A DNA stretch of 64,000 nt from Methylobacterium mesophilicum SR1.6/6 (GCF_000364445.2 NZ_CP043538.1:4917447-4981446), one strand, 5' to 3'. Shown: positions 34,019-44,392, counted from the stretch's first letter. Notes: generated from the sequence alone by a model not told the origin. Numbers and translations are program-made.

Positions 34019-34684
34019 GCTTGTCGCCTCTTAAGCCGACCCTGCGCGTTCGCGCGAAGCCCGCATGCGGGGGAAGTGAGCCGCTGCCTAGCTCAGCAGA
34101 ACCGTGCTTCGTCCGAGTCGGGTGTGAGGCACGTGAAAGGAAATAGGCGGTTGGCCGATATCAGGAACAGCGGGTGTAACCGTCGGTGACCTGATGCCAG
34201 AAGCAAAATTCGTACTTGCCTAAGATAGGTCAATAGCCCCATTAAATTCGGCGATCTTGTCCGCTCTCGGGCGAACACTTGATGTCAGATGTTGGCGCTT
34301 TGCGGATCTGCCGTCGATTTTTAAAGGGGGTGTGGAGCGCTTAAAACCGAGCGTTGACCAAGGTCCACTCGGATGGTCCATTTCCCAGGTCCGATGCCAC
34401 TTGAGACGGGTGGTCAAGGGTCCAACCCCTTGATGTCGTACCCCTTCGGTTTTGGCTGAGAATCCTGGCGCCCCAGCCAAGTTCCTGAAGGACGACCGGG
34501 CCTTCAGGACCGGAACACGACCGCCCCCCCGCAACAGACGGTTTTTCGGGGCACGAGAGCCCGCATAGTCCCGGACAGCCACCGGAACGCTGCACCGAGG
34601 CGGCGCAGGGCGCGCGGGTGGGAACACCGTCGGGTTTCCAGGGCTTGCAGCGGAACATCCTGCCACCGCAGCGCGTGATCGCCC
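34019..34684. other. 666-nt gap, probable right edge of the accessory island
   Basis: I see no frame with coding character on either strand. The composition alternates between AT-rich patches (34140-34270) and GC-rich ones (34500-34680). Genes on the island side are plasmid- and conflict-related; genes on the other side are ordinary chromosomal ones. No clear att repeat or tRNA was found. Confidence 0.35.
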
Positions 34685-35788
34685 ATGACCCGTCTCTTGA
34701 TCCCCGCCCTCCTGCTCGCAGGGTGCTTGGCGTCGTCCGCACGGGCGGCCGACGCTCAGGCCGGGCCAGACGCGCTCGAGCCCGTGCTGCACTCGGACAG
34801 CTTGGTCTTCAACGGCATCACCCGCGCGAAGGACGGCCGGGTGTTCTCGCCGTTCCAGCGCCAGTCGAAGGGCAAGGGGATCGAACTCGGCGAGTGGCGC
34901 GACGGCAAGCCCGTCGCCTTCCCCGATGAGGCGTGGAACGCGTGGAAGCAGGGCGATGACCCGGCCAAGGCCTTCGTGGCGGTCAACGCCATCCGCATCG
35001 GGCCGGAGGGCGATCTCTGGGTCGTCGACAAGGGCGCGCCCGGCATGGGCGAGGCGCCGCTTCCCGGCGGCCCCAAGCTGGTGCAGATCGATCTGGCCAC
35101 CAACACCGTGCGCAAGGTCTACCCGCTGCAGGCGGCGACCACCGACCGTAGCTTCATCGACGATTTCCGCTTCAACGGCCGCAACGTCTACCTGACGGAT
35201 GCCGGCCAGCCCGGGCTGCTCGTGCTCGACCTGGACACCGGCGGCCTACGGCGGGTGCTCGATGGACACTGGTCGACCATCGCGCAGCGGCCGCTCACCG
35301 GCCAGGGCCGGGTGCTCCGGGACGACAAGGGCAAGCTCCTGTTCATCCACGCCGACCAGCTGGAAGTCTCCCCCGACGGCAAGACGTTCTACTATCAGGC
35401 CTGCACCGGCCCGCTCTACAGCATCGAGACGCGCTATCTGGATGACGCGAACCTGAGCGACGCGGAGCGGGCCAAGCACGTGACGCTGTTCGCCGCCACC
35501 GTGGCCACCGGCGGAACCGCGATCGACGCGGACGGGACGATCTACGCGAGCGACACGGACGGTCTGCGCATCCTCAAGATCTTGCCGGATGGGACGATGA
35601 GCACGCTCGTGGAGGACCCGCGGCTGGTCTGGGTCGACGCGATGTGGATCGACGAGCAGGGCGGCCTGTGGATCCCCGCGGCGCAGATGAACCGCACGCC
35701 GACGATGAACGGCGGCGAAGCGTCGGCGGTGAAATTCCCGACCACGATCTACCGGATGCAGATCGGGGCGAAGCCGCTGCGCAACTGA
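34685..35788 (+). CDS. Secreted MRJP/Yellow-like beta-propeller protein
   Basis: A 367-aa exported protein (signal peptide MTRLLIPALLLAGCLASSAR then AADA) with the repeating strand pattern of six-bladed propellers related to gluconolactonase and the major royal jelly/Yellow family: FNGITRAKDGRVF, VNAIRIGPEGDLWVVDKG, FIDDFRFNGRNVYLTDAG, LEVSPDGKTFYYQAC, GGTAIDADGTIYASDTDGL and VWVDAMWIDEQGGLWIPAAQ. Annotation pipelines often call these L-dopachrome tautomerase-related. Metal or small-ligand binding in the propeller channel is likely; the substrate is unknown. It stands alone, with no operon partner. A Cys in the signal region (AGC-LASS) leaves a lipoprotein possible. Confidence 0.85.
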   Translation: MTRLLIPALLLAGCLASSARAADAQAGPDALEPVLHSDSLVFNGITRAKDGRVFSPFQRQSKGKGIELGEWRDGKPVAFPDEAWNAWKQGDDPAKAFVAVNAIRIGPEGDLWVVDKGAPGMGEAPLPGGPKLVQIDLATNTVRKVYPLQAATTDRSFIDDFRFNGRNVYLTDAGQPGLLVLDLDTGGLRRVLDGHWSTIAQRPLTGQGRVLRDDKGKLLFIHADQLEVSPDGKTFYYQACTGPLYSIETRYLDDANLSDAERAKHVTLFAATVATGGTAIDADGTIYASDTDGLRILKILPDGTMSTLVEDPRLVWVDAMWIDEQGGLWIPAAQMNRTPTMNGGEASAVKFPTTIYRMQIGAKPLRN

Positions 35789-36045
35789 TCGGCGGAACGA
35801 AGCTGACGCTCGGTGATCGCGGCCGATGGCCGGTGGCGACCCGAGGCGCGGCTCCAGCACCCGTTAGAGCGTCCGGGAAGCGGCCGTTCTCCGGCCTGCA
35901 TACCGCTTCGACCCGGGGCCGATCCGGCGCCCATCCCTGCCGGAAGATCCTCCCTGCCGGAAGATCATGTCCATCCCGTCACGCGTCCGGCCTCCGGAGG
36001 GATCGGCCTCGCGCCGCTTCCGGGGACCGATGCACGGCACAACCC

Positions 36046-38385
36046 CTACGCCGCGGCCCGCACCTGTGCCGTGCGCTGATCGAGGAGGAGGATGGTCGCG
36101 TCGAGCACGGGGTCCAGAGCGTCGCAATCGCCGAGACTTCCGACGAAGGCACCGTCGCGCGCCGCCATCTCGATCGGCTTCAGGCGCCCGACAAGGACCA
36201 GGGCTCCGATATTGGCGCTCATGGATTTCAGGCTGTGAGCGGCCCGGGCGATGGCGGGCTGGTCCGCCGCCGCGACGGCGTCCCGCAGGGCCGACAGGGC
36301 GACGGGTGCCTGCTGGCGGTAGAGATCGACGACGCGGGCCAGGAAGGCGCCGTCCCCGAGGCTCAGCAGGCCGTCGATGACGTCGCCGTCCAGCAGCGCG
36401 TCCGGGTCGGCCTGCGGCTCGGACGGCTCGACCGGGTTGGGCGCCTCACCCGCGACATGCTGTTGAAGCAGGTGCGCGAGCTGCGCCAGGGTGAAGGGCT
36501 TGGGCAGGATGCCGTCCATGTCGGCGGCCTGCGCGGCCTCGGCCGCGTCGGCCAGCACGTGGGCGGTGAGCGCGACGATCGGCGTGCGCCGTCTGCCCAT
36601 CCGCAGCTCGTGCTGGCGGATGGTCCTGGCCGCGGTGAACCCGTCCATCACCGGCATGCTGCCGTCCATCAGGACGATGTCGAACGGACGGGCCGCACTG
36701 GCCTCGGCCGCGGCGAGCCCGTCCTCGACGGTCACGACATCGGTGACACCGCACCGGGCCAGGGCCTCCACGGCCACCTCGCGATTGACGGCGCTGTCGT
36801 CGGCCACGAGCACGCGCGCGCCGGGAAAGCGCGGCAGGGACGGGGCCGGCTTGCTCGCGTGCACGGGGACAGGCTCGACCGCCTCGACGGGCCAGCGGGC
36901 GAAGAAGGTCGAGCCTGCGCCCACCTCGCTGTCGACGCCGACGCTGCCCCCCATGGCCTCCACGATGCGTTGGGCGATGGAGAGGCCGAGCCCGGTACCG
37001 CCGAAGCGCCGCGTCGTCGACTGATCTGCCTGGGAGAAGGCCGAAAAGATCGCGCCGAGCTTGTCCTGCGGAATGCCGATGCCGGTGTCGGTCACGGAGA
37101 GGACGAGGAACCCGTCGGCGGGGTCGATCTCCATGCGCAGCGTGACCTCGCCCGCCGCGGTGAATTTCAGCGCGTTGGAGACGAAGTTGCTCGCGACCTG
37201 ACCGAGGCGCACGGGGTCTCCGAGGATGGCCCGCGGCACCTCCGGGGCGATCTGCGCCGTCAGGCCGAGCCCAGCCGATCGGGCGCGTTCGGCGAAGAGC
37301 GCGACGACCGTGTCCGCCACTTCGACGGGGCTGACCGGCACCCGCTCGAGGTCGAGCTTGCCGGCTTCGACCTTCGCGAAGTCGAGGATGTCGTTGATAA
37401 TCGCCAGCAGCGATCTACCGGATCGCGCGATCACGTCCGCGTAGCGGCGCTGGCGCGGCGGCAGGTCCGAACCCGCGAGCAGCTCGGCCATCACGAGCAC
37501 GCCGTTCATCGGCGTGCGGATCTCGTGGCTCATCGTCGCCAGGAAGGTGGATTTCGCCGCGTTGGCGGCTTCGGCCGCGTGCTTGGCCTCGGTCAGGTCG
37601 ATCGTCCTGGCCTTCACCTCCGCCTCGAGATGCGCGCTGTGGGCGGCGAGCTGATCGTCGCGCTCGTTCACGGCCGAGAGGAGATCGTTGAAGGTCCGCG
37701 CGAGCCGGCCGACCTCGTCGTCGCTCGTCACGGGCGCGCGCCGCGTGTAGTCGTGGCGTAGGCGCACGGCGTCCATGGTCCCCGCCAGCAGCGCCAGGGG
37801 TCGCATCACGCTCCGCTGCAACTGCAGGGACACGCCGATCCCGATGGCGACGGCGAGCAGCGCCGCGAGTCCCGCGTTCTCCGCGGCGTCCAGCACGCGG
37901 CCGACGACGAGCGGGGTCTCGCGGATGAGCACCACGCGGCCGATCGGGACGCCGTTGTCCATGATCGTCGCCTCGCCCCGCAGGGTGCGGGTTCCGAGGA
38001 TGCTCCACGGCGATATGTCCTGCGCGTCGAGGGCCGTGTCCCGGTTGAGGCGCAGGCCCAGGCCCTGCTCGGCCAGGATCGTGCCGTCCCGCCCCTCGAC
38101 GGCGCCGTAGACGATCAGCGGCAATTTGCCGATGGCCCGGAGCGTGGCGTTCATCGCCTCCTCGTCGCCCGACGCGGCGGCCTTCGCGCTCCCGAAGGCG
38201 AAGACCTGGGCGATCGTGTTGAGCGCCTCGCGCTGATCCTCGGTGAAGCGGTCGAGCTCGCGCCAGACCGACAGGCCGGCGGCGACGATCAGGGCCGCCG
38301 TGACGGCGCCCGTGACGACCAGGGCGATCCGGCCCGCGACGGAGCGGCCCGGCCTCACCCACGTGTGCCTCCACGTGTGCCTCAC
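36046..38385 (-). CDS. Hybrid sensor histidine kinase (HAMP-HisKA-HATPase-REC-Hpt)
   Basis: A 779-aa membrane kinase. In order: TM1 ([20 protein letters not shown]), a periplasmic sensor of about 120 residues, TM2 ([16 protein letters not shown]), HAMP, HisKA with the phosphorylated His in [11 protein letters not shown], HATPase_c with N box NALKF and G boxes [16 protein letters not shown], a receiver domain ([12 protein letters not shown]; phospho-Asp in [12 protein letters not shown]; Lys in PKPF), and a C-terminal Hpt domain with [12 protein letters not shown]. This allows a complete internal phosphorelay. The start is GTG 38385, preceded by AAGGGGAG; the frame stays open upstream. The gene follows an HD-GYP regulator by 22 nt, so the relay probably ends there. 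Confidence 0.93.
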   Translation of the reverse strand: MRHTWRHTWVRPGRSVAGRIALVVTGAVTAALIVAAGLSVWRELDRFTEDQREALNTIAQVFAFGSAKAAASGDEEAMNATLRAIGKLPLIVYGAVEGRDGTILAEQGLGLRLNRDTALDAQDISPWSILGTRTLRGEATIMDNGVPIGRVVLIRETPLVVGRVLDAAENAGLAALLAVAIGIGVSLQLQRSVMRPLALLAGTMDAVRLRHDYTRRAPVTSDDEVGRLARTFNDLLSAVNERDDQLAAHSAHLEAEVKARTIDLTEAKHAAEAANAAKSTFLATMSHEIRTPMNGVLVMAELLAGSDLPPRQRRYADVIARSGRSLLAIINDILDFAKVEAGKLDLERVPVSPVEVADTVVALFAERARSAGLGLTAQIAPEVPRAILGDPVRLGQVASNFVSNALKFTAAGEVTLRMEIDPADGFLVLSVTDTGIGIPQDKLGAIFSAFSQADQSTTRRFGGTGLGLSIAQRIVEAMGGSVGVDSEVGAGSTFFARWPVEAVEPVPVHASKPAPSLPRFPGARVLVADDSAVNREVAVEALARCGVTDVVTVEDGLAAAEASAARPFDIVLMDGSMPVMDGFTAARTIRQHELRMGRRRTPIVALTAHVLADAAEAAQAADMDGILPKPFTLAQLAHLLQQHVAGEAPNPVEPSEPQADPDALLDGDVIDGLLSLGDGAFLARVVDLYRQQAPVALSALRDAVAAADQPAIARAAHSLKSMSANIGALVLVGRLKPIEMAARDGAFVGSLGDCDALDPVLDATILLLDQRTAQVRAAA

Positions 38386-38407
38386 GCTGCGCTCCCCTTC
38401 GCCAGTC

Positions 38408-39445
38408 TCAGGCGGCCTCGGCCCAGGTCTTCTCGACCTCGCTCCAGCCCGCGAGGAAGGCCTCGACGCAGCGCGGATCGAAATGGAGCCCGGCCTGCTC
38501 GGCGACGAAGGCCCGCGCGCGCTCCAGCGGCCAGGCCTGCTTGTAGGGACGCTCGGAGACGAGGGCGTCGAACACATCCGCCACCGCCACGATGCGGCCG
38601 GGGAGCGGGATCGCCGCGCCCTTCAGCCCCCGCGGATAGCCGGTTCCGTCCCAGCGCTCGTGGTGGCTCTCGGCGATCTCGGCGGCGATCCGCACGACGT
38701 CGGAGCTGCTGCCCTCCAGGATCTGCCGACCGCGCTCGGCGTGCTTCTCCATCTCGGCGCGCTCCTCGGCCGACAGCGGCCCCCGCTTGAGCAGGATCGA
38801 GTCGGGGACCGCGATCTTGCCGACATCGTGCATCGTCGAGGCGAGCTTCAGGATCTGGATGTCCGGCGGCGCGAAGCCGAGATTCCGGGCGATGACGTCC
38901 ACATAGCCCGCCACCCGCGCGATGTGGTTGCCGGTATCGTTGTCGCGGTGCTCGGCGGCGCGCATCAGCAGGGCGATGATCTCGTGCTCCCGCGCTTCGA
39001 TGACGGCCACGGCGGACGCCACCTCGCGGGCGAGCCACGCGGCGCGGTCCTGCTGCTGGCGATGGGCGGCGCTGATCTTCAACAGATTGGCGATCCGCGC
39101 CTGGATCTCGACCGGGTCGAACGGCTTGCCGAGGAAGTCCGTGGCCCCCGCGCGCAGGGCCTGATGGCGCAAGCTGCGCTGGTCCATGCTCGTGACCATG
39201 ACGATGGGGACGTGCGCGAAGCCCGGGATGTCCCGCGCGGCGGCGATGATGTCGAGGCCGGTCAATTCCGGCATGTCGTAATCGGTGACGACGACGCCGA
39301 TCCGGTCGACGTTCTCCCGCAGGAAGGCGAGCCCGGCCTTCGGGCAGGTGAAGGCCACAGGCTCGCAATCGGCCACGGGCTTCAAGGCCTGCACCATCAG
39401 CAGGTTGTTCATCTCGGCATCGTCGAGGATCAGCGCGAGCACCAC
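38408..39445 (-). CDS. RpfG-like response regulator with HD-GYP phosphodiesterase
   Basis: A 345-aa protein: N-terminal receiver ([12 protein letters not shown], phospho-Asp in [13 protein letters not shown], Lys in GKPF) and a C-terminal HD-GYP domain with intact metal and catalytic residues ([21 protein letters not shown]). It should degrade cyclic di-GMP when phosphorylated. It starts with GTG at 39445 behind GGAGG. The hybrid kinase lies directly downstream on the same strand and the TadG-like protein just upstream, so this cassette plausibly ties a periplasmic signal to c-di-GMP level and Flp-pilus-linked attachment. Confidence 0.93.
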   Translation of the reverse strand: MVLALILDDAEMNNLLMVQALKPVADCEPVAFTCPKAGLAFLRENVDRIGVVVTDYDMPELTGLDIIAAARDIPGFAHVPIVMVTSMDQRSLRHQALRAGATDFLGKPFDPVEIQARIANLLKISAAHRQQQDRAAWLAREVASAVAVIEAREHEIIALLMRAAEHRDNDTGNHIARVAGYVDVIARNLGFAPPDIQILKLASTMHDVGKIAVPDSILLKRGPLSAEERAEMEKHAERGRQILEGSSSDVVRIAAEIAESHHERWDGTGYPRGLKGAAIPLPGRIVAVADVFDALVSERPYKQAWPLERARAFVAEQAGLHFDPRCVEAFLAGWSEVEKTWAEAA

Positions 39446-39479
39446 GAGCCTCCAGACGATCCGTCCGCGAAAGAGGATG

Positions 39480-40892
39480 TCATTGCGAGATCACGACCCT
39501 GCCGCCGAGGGGGCCGACGCCCTTGGGCACGGGCACGCTGGTGCCCTCGTAATTGGCGTTGAGGTAGAGGTTCGGCCCCTCGTACAGATTGACCTGCCGC
39601 GTCACGACGACGGTGTAGGCGGATTGGTCGGCGACGGGCTTGTCGGCGTCGATCACGAGGCGGCCCGAGGGCAGGTAGATCGTGCCCAGCATGGTGCGGG
39701 CATTGTTGCTGATGATCCGGTAGATCCGCATCGGCGCCGTCTGCCCCAGCGGAGCGGGGGTGGGCGGCACAGGGGCGCCCGTCGAGTCGTCCGTCACGCC
39801 CAGCGCCGGATCGAGCGGAGCCGTCACGGCAGGCTGCTCGGACATCAGCATCCCGGCCATCACGCCGGTCGTCGGGGCCGAGAGGCTGACGGTGGTCTTC
39901 TTGTCGAAGAGGAGGCCCGCCTTGTCCCCCGCGAAGTAGAGGCCGACATCGACGCCCGTCAGCGTCGCGTTGTCCTTCACGATGAGCGGCCCGTCCTTGA
40001 ACACGTAGATGCCGGGCCGCATCGTCACCGTGGCGTTCTTCTTGACCGTCAGGCCTGCGCAGTAGGTGCCGGGTTCGAGCGTGACGTCCTTGTCGATGGT
40101 CGCCATCTTGCCGAGCGGCAGCAGGTTGAACGGGAAGGGCAGGCTCGCGCAGCCGCCGACGGGCGGCGCGACGCGACCCTGCAGGGGATCCTGGATGACC
40201 GGGCATTCCGTCTGCGGCGGGGGCGAAAAATTCGCCCGGACGCCGGAATAGCCCCCCACCGAGCAGATCGTATCGGCCCGCGCCAGGGCGTTGGCGCCCC
40301 CGACCATCCCGAGCGGGCTCACCGAGTCGGAGTAGAGCGCGCAGCCCAGCGCGGTGACCTGCGCGTTCTTCTGGAGGTTGAAGGCCCCCGGCGCACTCGG
40401 ATCGAGGGTCAGCATGCACAGGCGCATCTTGCCGACGATGCTGACCTTGGCCTGCGCGGCGACGGTCTGGCTGGCGAGGCCGATGAAGCGGCCGAAGGTG
40501 AGCGCCACGCGGTCTTCGGCACGGGCGAACACGCTGGTCTTGTCGTCCGCCACCGCGACGGTGATGGCCAGCGGCTTGTCGGCGGGTGCAGGCGCGTTGG
40601 CGACGATGATCTGCTCCACGGCTCCCCGAACGGAGGCCGCGTCCGAGGCGGCGAGCTTCAGCGCGTTGCCGCCGGCCAGGGCACCGGCGTCGACGGCATT
40701 CTGGATCTGCGTGCGGCGCGCCACCAGGCGGGCGTAGTCGACGCCGCCACCGACGAGTCCGAACAGGACCGGGGACGAGAGGGCGAAGGTCAATGCGACG
40801 CCACCTCGGCCATTCCTGGCGAAGGCAAAGCCCCGCATGCGCCATCGGCGGGCAGAGATCTGCCAGCGGACATTCACCCTGATGCTCCTCAT
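39480..40892 (-). CDS. TadG-like pilus-assembly/TadE-family protein
   Basis: A 470-aa protein with a basic N-terminus followed by one transmembrane helix of the TadE/TadG class (GGVALTFALSSPVLFGLVGG GVDYARL, then RTQIQNAVDAGALAGGNALK), the typical start of 'putative Flp pilus-assembly TadE/G-like' proteins. The rest is exported and beta-rich with repeated strand motifs (GTYCAGLTVKKNATVTMRPG, FKDGPLIVKDNATLTGVD) resembling a right-handed beta-helix. It is divergent from an Flp pilin, 501 nt away. It probably acts at the cell surface in adherence; no other tad genes are in the window. Confidence 0.85.
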   Translation of the reverse strand: MRSIRVNVRWQISARRWRMRGFAFARNGRGGVALTFALSSPVLFGLVGGGVDYARLVARRTQIQNAVDAGALAGGNALKLAASDAASVRGAVEQIIVANAPAPADKPLAITVAVADDKTSVFARAEDRVALTFGRFIGLASQTVAAQAKVSIVGKMRLCMLTLDPSAPGAFNLQKNAQVTALGCALYSDSVSPLGMVGGANALARADTICSVGGYSGVRANFSPPPQTECPVIQDPLQGRVAPPVGGCASLPFPFNLLPLGKMATIDKDVTLEPGTYCAGLTVKKNATVTMRPGIYVFKDGPLIVKDNATLTGVDVGLYFAGDKAGLLFDKKTTVSLSAPTTGVMAGMLMSEQPAVTAPLDPALGVTDDSTGAPVPPTPAPLGQTAPMRIYRIISNNARTMLGTIYLPSGRLVIDADKPVADQSAYTVVVTRQVNLYEGPNLYLNANYEGTSVPVPKGVGPLGGRVVISQ

Positions 40893-41393
40893 CGTGGGGT
40901 CTGGATTCGACCCGGCGGGTCGATGTGGAGAAAAATTAGCGGAGAGAAATAGCTAACATCTTAATCCGGCACACGAGATCTTGTGACCGTCGGCTGCCAG
41001 ACCCAGCGCGCGCCGCTGAAGATCGGGAAAATCTCGGACGCCGCCCGGGGACCGGCCGAGAAAAGCGATCTCACGTACGATCCATGCCGGGACGGAAACA
41101 ACTTATGGATGCAATTGGCATGGCCGGCTGCACAATCGTGACGGGCGCCGTGACGGAAGCGCTTTGTCCACCACGTTTCCGATCTCTTGGATCCGGCCGC
41201 CCAGTGCCGGGGCCGCGAGGGGCGACCGGACGCGTTGAGGGAGTGGCATGCCTGCCAGCCGGACACGATCGACGCGGACGATATCGCGGCCGCGCAGCGC
41301 GGAGTACCGGGGATCGATGTTTCTTCACAAACCGTAAACGAGCCGTCGCTATCGCTGGTTCGTGATGCTCCAGTATTGCCACAGGTCAGCCCA
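40893..41393. other. Divergent regulatory region between tadG-like and flp
   Basis: A 501-nt intergenic region. Near the tadG-like start it is AT-rich (GAAAAATTAGCGGAGAGAAATAGCTAACATC around 40930-40960), giving a likely promoter for the minus-strand genes. The flp promoter should lie near 41310-41390. No reliable gene was found inside. Confidence 0.4.
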
Positions 41394-41558
41394 ATGTCTC
41401 AGATCCTACGACGATTTATCCGCGACGAGTCCGGCGCTACAGCAATTGAATACGGGATGATTGCCGCCCTTATCGCGGTCGTCGTTATTGCCTCGCTCAG
41501 GCTCGTGGGCGTGAGGCTCGGCACGAAGTTCAGCGCGATTTCCAACAACCTGAACTGA
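41394..41558 (+). CDS. flp: Flp/Fap-type IVb pilin
   Basis: A 54-aa prepilin. The leader MSQILRRFIRDESG ends before the type IVb processing site, and the mature part begins ATAIEYGMIAALIAVVVIA, with Glu at position 5 and the conserved Tyr after it, the Flp hallmark. Size is standard (50-70 aa). It would be cut by a TadV-type prepilin peptidase and assembled into Flp pili for surface attachment. The rest of the tad locus is absent here, so assembly relies on genes elsewhere. The tadG-like gene lies upstream on the other strand. Confidence 0.95.
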   Translation: MSQILRRFIRDESGATAIEYGMIAALIAVVVIASLRLVGVRLGTKFSAISNNLN

Positions 41559-41660
41559 AAAAGCCTCCCGTCGGAAGCCTCGCGGCGGCAGCCCGGGCGA
41601 CCGGGAGGGACTAGTCGGTCGCACTGACGTCGGCGCCGCCGGCCGGTAAGCTCCCGCGCC

Positions 41661-41897
41661 ATGCACAAGCTCGCGCCGGCCAGCCTCTACCGGCTCCGCA
41701 CGCTCGCCCAGACCGGCCCGCGCTTCTACCAAGTGAGCGCCTACATGCGCCGCATGGAAGTGCTGGGATTGATCGCGGCCACGGGTCGAACGGATCCCGC
41801 GACGGACAGCGCTGAGTACAGGATCACCGACGCAGGCACGGCCGAGCTGGCAACGCGCTACGGCTCATCCTCGACGAAGCCTCGCGACGACGTCTGA
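41661..41897 (+). CDS. Small winged-helix-like hypothetical protein
   Basis: A 78-aa protein with a winged-helix-like plan: helix (LAPASLYRLRTLAQTG), a possible recognition helix (YQVSAYMRRMEVLGLIAATG), a wing (SAEYRITDAG) and a short end helix (TAELATRYG). This pattern (YRITDAG) is typical of MarR/PadR-type small regulators and of the DNA-binding fragments found alone in Methylobacterium. It may be a stand-alone regulator. No neighbour suggests a target; it lies about 100 nt after flp. Confidence 0.6.
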   Translation: MHKLAPASLYRLRTLAQTGPRFYQVSAYMRRMEVLGLIAATGRTDPATDSAEYRITDAGTAELATRYGSSSTKPRDDV

Positions 41898-42012
41898 CCG
41901 CTGCCATTTCGCCCCGGGCCGATTGCGGCCCGTTCGGGCAGCCGGCGACCATCTTGTAATCAGTCTTCGGAGCCCTAACCTTTCCTGTAATCAGCTTGCA
42001 GGAGCCCTTCAG

Positions 42013-42144
42013 ATGCTAAGGCTGCTGGACAACCGGGATGGAACCTACGCCATCTATTTCGGCGAACAGGAACTGATTGCGGGCCTGAATTATCGCCAAG
42101 CCGTTCGCTTCACCCTCAGGTCGCACCTCCTGCCGCAACGGTAG
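42013..42144 (+). CDS. Possible 43-aa small protein
   Basis: ATG 42013 lies shortly after an AGGAG sequence. The product (MLRLLDNRDGTYAIYFGEQE ... VRFTLRSHLL) looks like two beta strands followed by a helix and has protein-like composition. I do not recognise a family. The same frame is open from 41923, but the upstream part looks random. Confidence 0.35.
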   Translation: MLRLLDNRDGTYAIYFGEQELIAGLNYRQAVRFTLRSHLLPQR

Positions 42145-42580
42145 TGTGCGGTCGCGGCGGCGCGCGCGAAGAGGGCCCGTCGCGGCCAGCCGGGCGGGCG
42201 CTCTGTTGATAGTTCAGCGCAAGTCTCGACCCATGTCGTGATCGCTGCGATCGGCATTCAACGATCGAAATACCCCCGCACAGCTGTGCTTGCTGGGTGA
42301 GACGGTCGATCGTTCCGGTGTCGAGGGACGTTCCACACGCAGGCAGGCGTGCCGGTACCGATCGACTGGCTCTCCGCCGGTCGGACCGGGGCGTCGCTTG
42401 GCCTCAAGGCGTCAGGTGCCACCATCGCCCGTCGTCCTTCCGCCTCAACTGCACACGCTCTCGCCTGCCAGGTTGCGGCCGACTGAGTTCAGGCCCGTCG
42501 TCTCGCTTCGAGGTGTTATCAGCATTCAGAGGAGATGAACCCAGGACGATTTAGGCGATTGAGCTTTCATGGAGGTAGCC
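42145..42580. other. 436-nt region without a supported gene
   Basis: I found no frame with a credible start and composition. It should contain the promoter of the secreted protein gene at 42581, whose ribosome-binding site GGAGG lies at 42570-42574. Confidence 0.3.
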
Positions 42581-43288
42581 ATGACGCCATTCCGCACGCA
42601 AATCGCCGCATCGATTTTGATTTCGTTGTCGACGGGCGCCGTGTTCGCTCAGGTAGACCGCACGAAGACGGGCGTTGATCCGCTCTCGACTGAAAAGGCG
42701 CCGAACACCACGGTGGTCGGGCAGACCAAACCGCCGAGCCGGGATGCAAGCCCAACATCCACCACGTCGATCGAGCGCAAGACGCCGCGTCAAACCGTGG
42801 ACGACGCTATCAGCACGAGGGTCTGCGTCGGATGCGGCGGAGAACCCGCCACGACAGGTGCCCTTCCAGTGGCACCCGCGCCCGCCGCGCCGTCACCCGT
42901 CCTGCCCCCTCAAACGCGCGATGTTCGACTTGACGAGTTGCGCACACCGTCCGAACCCAAGAAGCAACCCGATCTCGACACCTTCGCTCTGGCCTCGGCG
43001 CATCGCGAGCGGGCGGAGTCGGCGCAGGAGAAGACCAACGGCCTGTGGCAATCCTGGCTGGTGTCGGTTTGTGACGGTTGCGGCGACCAGAAGCCGGCCA
43101 AGGCCCTGAAACTGGAAGACTGGCCGAACCGCACCGCGCCCCTGACGACCGGCTCAGTGGATCAGAAGACTCCAGCCGCGAAGATAAACCACGCCGAGGC
43201 CAAGCGGATCGCGGTTCCTCATCAGCGGAGTCTGGAAGCGGATCTCTCGCCGGACATCGTCGACTCGATCCGGCGGATGCCGCAATGA
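42581..43288 (+). CDS. Secreted hypothetical protein with two CxxC motifs
   Basis: A 235-aa exported protein: signal peptide MTPFRTQIAASILISLSTGA then VFAQ, followed by a disordered Thr/Pro/Lys-rich body. Two cysteine pairs stand out, VCVGCGG and VCDGCGD, which could bind a metal or form disulfides. I chose the ATG at 42581 because it follows GGAGGTAGCC; four codons upstream another ATG overlaps that site. I do not recognise a family. No operon partner is obvious. Confidence 0.7.
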   Translation: MTPFRTQIAASILISLSTGAVFAQVDRTKTGVDPLSTEKAPNTTVVGQTKPPSRDASPTSTTSIERKTPRQTVDDAISTRVCVGCGGEPATTGALPVAPAPAAPSPVLPPQTRDVRLDELRTPSEPKKQPDLDTFALASAHRERAESAQEKTNGLWQSWLVSVCDGCGDQKPAKALKLEDWPNRTAPLTTGSVDQKTPAAKINHAEAKRIAVPHQRSLEADLSPDIVDSIRRMPQ

Positions 43289-43434
43289 CGATGAGGCAGA
43301 GCGAGTCCGTCGGGAGTCCCGGCCGGCGCCCTCGTCCGCCCTCTCCGAAGCACCACGTCCGGAGCGAGCCTGTCGATGATCGAGACGCGATCCTCCGCTG
43401 CCTCGGTGCGCCGGCGGCGATGCGGCGGGTACGG

Positions 43435-43569
43435 TCAGATCAGATAGACCGTACCGTGCTCCTTGAACGCCTTCGGGCAGTTGCTCTCATCGACCAGGCG
43501 CTGGGCTTCCGCGAGTGTCAGGTGCCGATCTGCCGCCACTTCGGCGAGGGTCATCCATCTGGTCTGCAT
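43435..43569 (-). CDS. Small 44-aa helical protein
   Basis: A short minus-strand gene with ATG at 43569 behind AGGAGCAGGAC. The product (MQTRWMTLAEVAADRHLTLA ... FKEHGTVYLI) reads as a helix-turn-helix-like MTLAEVAADRHLTLAEAQRL followed by a short helix and an end strand. The length and pattern fit the small proteins of unknown function that are common in methylobacteria. Reading the opposite strand gives a less convincing frame. Confidence 0.5.
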   Translation of the reverse strand: MQTRWMTLAEVAADRHLTLAEAQRLVDESNCPKAFKEHGTVYLI

Positions 43570-43963
43570 GTCCGTCCTGCTCCTGATTTGGCAGTCAACG
43601 GCGCTGGATGCGAATGGTTCGGGCGCACGGAAAGGCCCTGAACGGCCCTGTGCCGGGCGGCACCGTCCGCGAAGTCGGCCGCCGACGCCGCGGTCCTGAT
43701 CGGCGCCCCGCCGGGGCCGCGCATCCGACGGGTGAGAGATCCACGAAGAGCACCCTATCCGGCGGCAGATGGCGGCCGGAGCGGTGGATCGAACCGGCTC
43801 CAGGGCGGACGTGAGCGCTCCCTCCGTCTTGTCGCAGCACGAAAGCTGCTTCTGTGGATCGGGGACTTCTGCACAGGCGCCTTGATCGATCGATTACAGT
43901 TCAATCGCCTAACGCGACGGTAATTCACCTCCCGCAGGATGCCTCGCCTGCGAGGAGTGAGTC
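43570..43963. other. 394-nt region without a supported gene
   Basis: The frames here are short and without recognisable sequence. The 3' part (43840-43930) is more AT-rich and probably holds the promoter for the secreted protein at 43964. Confidence 0.3.
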
Positions 43964-44392
43964 ATGCGGACGTGGATGGTGGCGGGGGCGGCGATCCTGG
44001 CCTTGACGGTCGGCAGCGACGCCGCGCAGGCGCGGGGTGGCCGAGGGTTCGCGCGCCTGTTCTCCGGGCATTCCCACACGTCTTACCGGTCGGCCGCCCT
44101 GAACCAGCCGAGTCGAGTCCATGCAGAGCCGAGAGCGGGCATTCTCGGCTACCGGCCCGCGCTCGTCCTCGCACCGAAACCGGTGGCTCCGGTCGTCGCC
44201 GCGAGCGCTGCGCTTCCCGCATCCTCAGCCGAGACGCTCGTGCCGGACGTCCCGGCCGCGCCGCCGACCCACGTCGAGACCTCGCCGCCCGCTCCGATTC
44301 GAGAAGCGCGTGCGCTCCGTCCGTCCTGCGCACCGGGGAGAATGGTCGGCGGATCAGGGAGCGAAGGGACCGGTTTCTGCCTGATCAACTAG
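43964..44392 (+). CDS. Small secreted Ala/Pro-rich protein
   Basis: A 142-aa protein with a clear signal peptide (MRTWMVAGAAILALTVGSDA AQA) and an extended Pro/Ala-rich mature part (PKPVAPVVAASAALPASSAE...) that ends with a Gly/Cys-containing segment (GGSGSEGTGFCLIN). Two cysteines near the C-terminus may form a disulfide. The start is preceded by GGAG. I do not recognise it; it is probably a periplasmic or surface protein specific to this genus. Confidence 0.65.
   Translation: MRTWMVAGAAILALTVGSDAAQARGGRGFARLFSGHSHTSYRSAALNQPSRVHAEPRAGILGYRPALVLAPKPVAPVVAASAALPASSAETLVPDVPAAPPTHVETSPPAPIREARALRPSCAPGRMVGGSGSEGTGFCLIN

Noticed and set aside
34019..34684. Search for an att site, integrase or tRNA at the island's right edge
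   Set aside because: No direct repeat to the left edge, no integrase frame and no tRNA could be found by eye.
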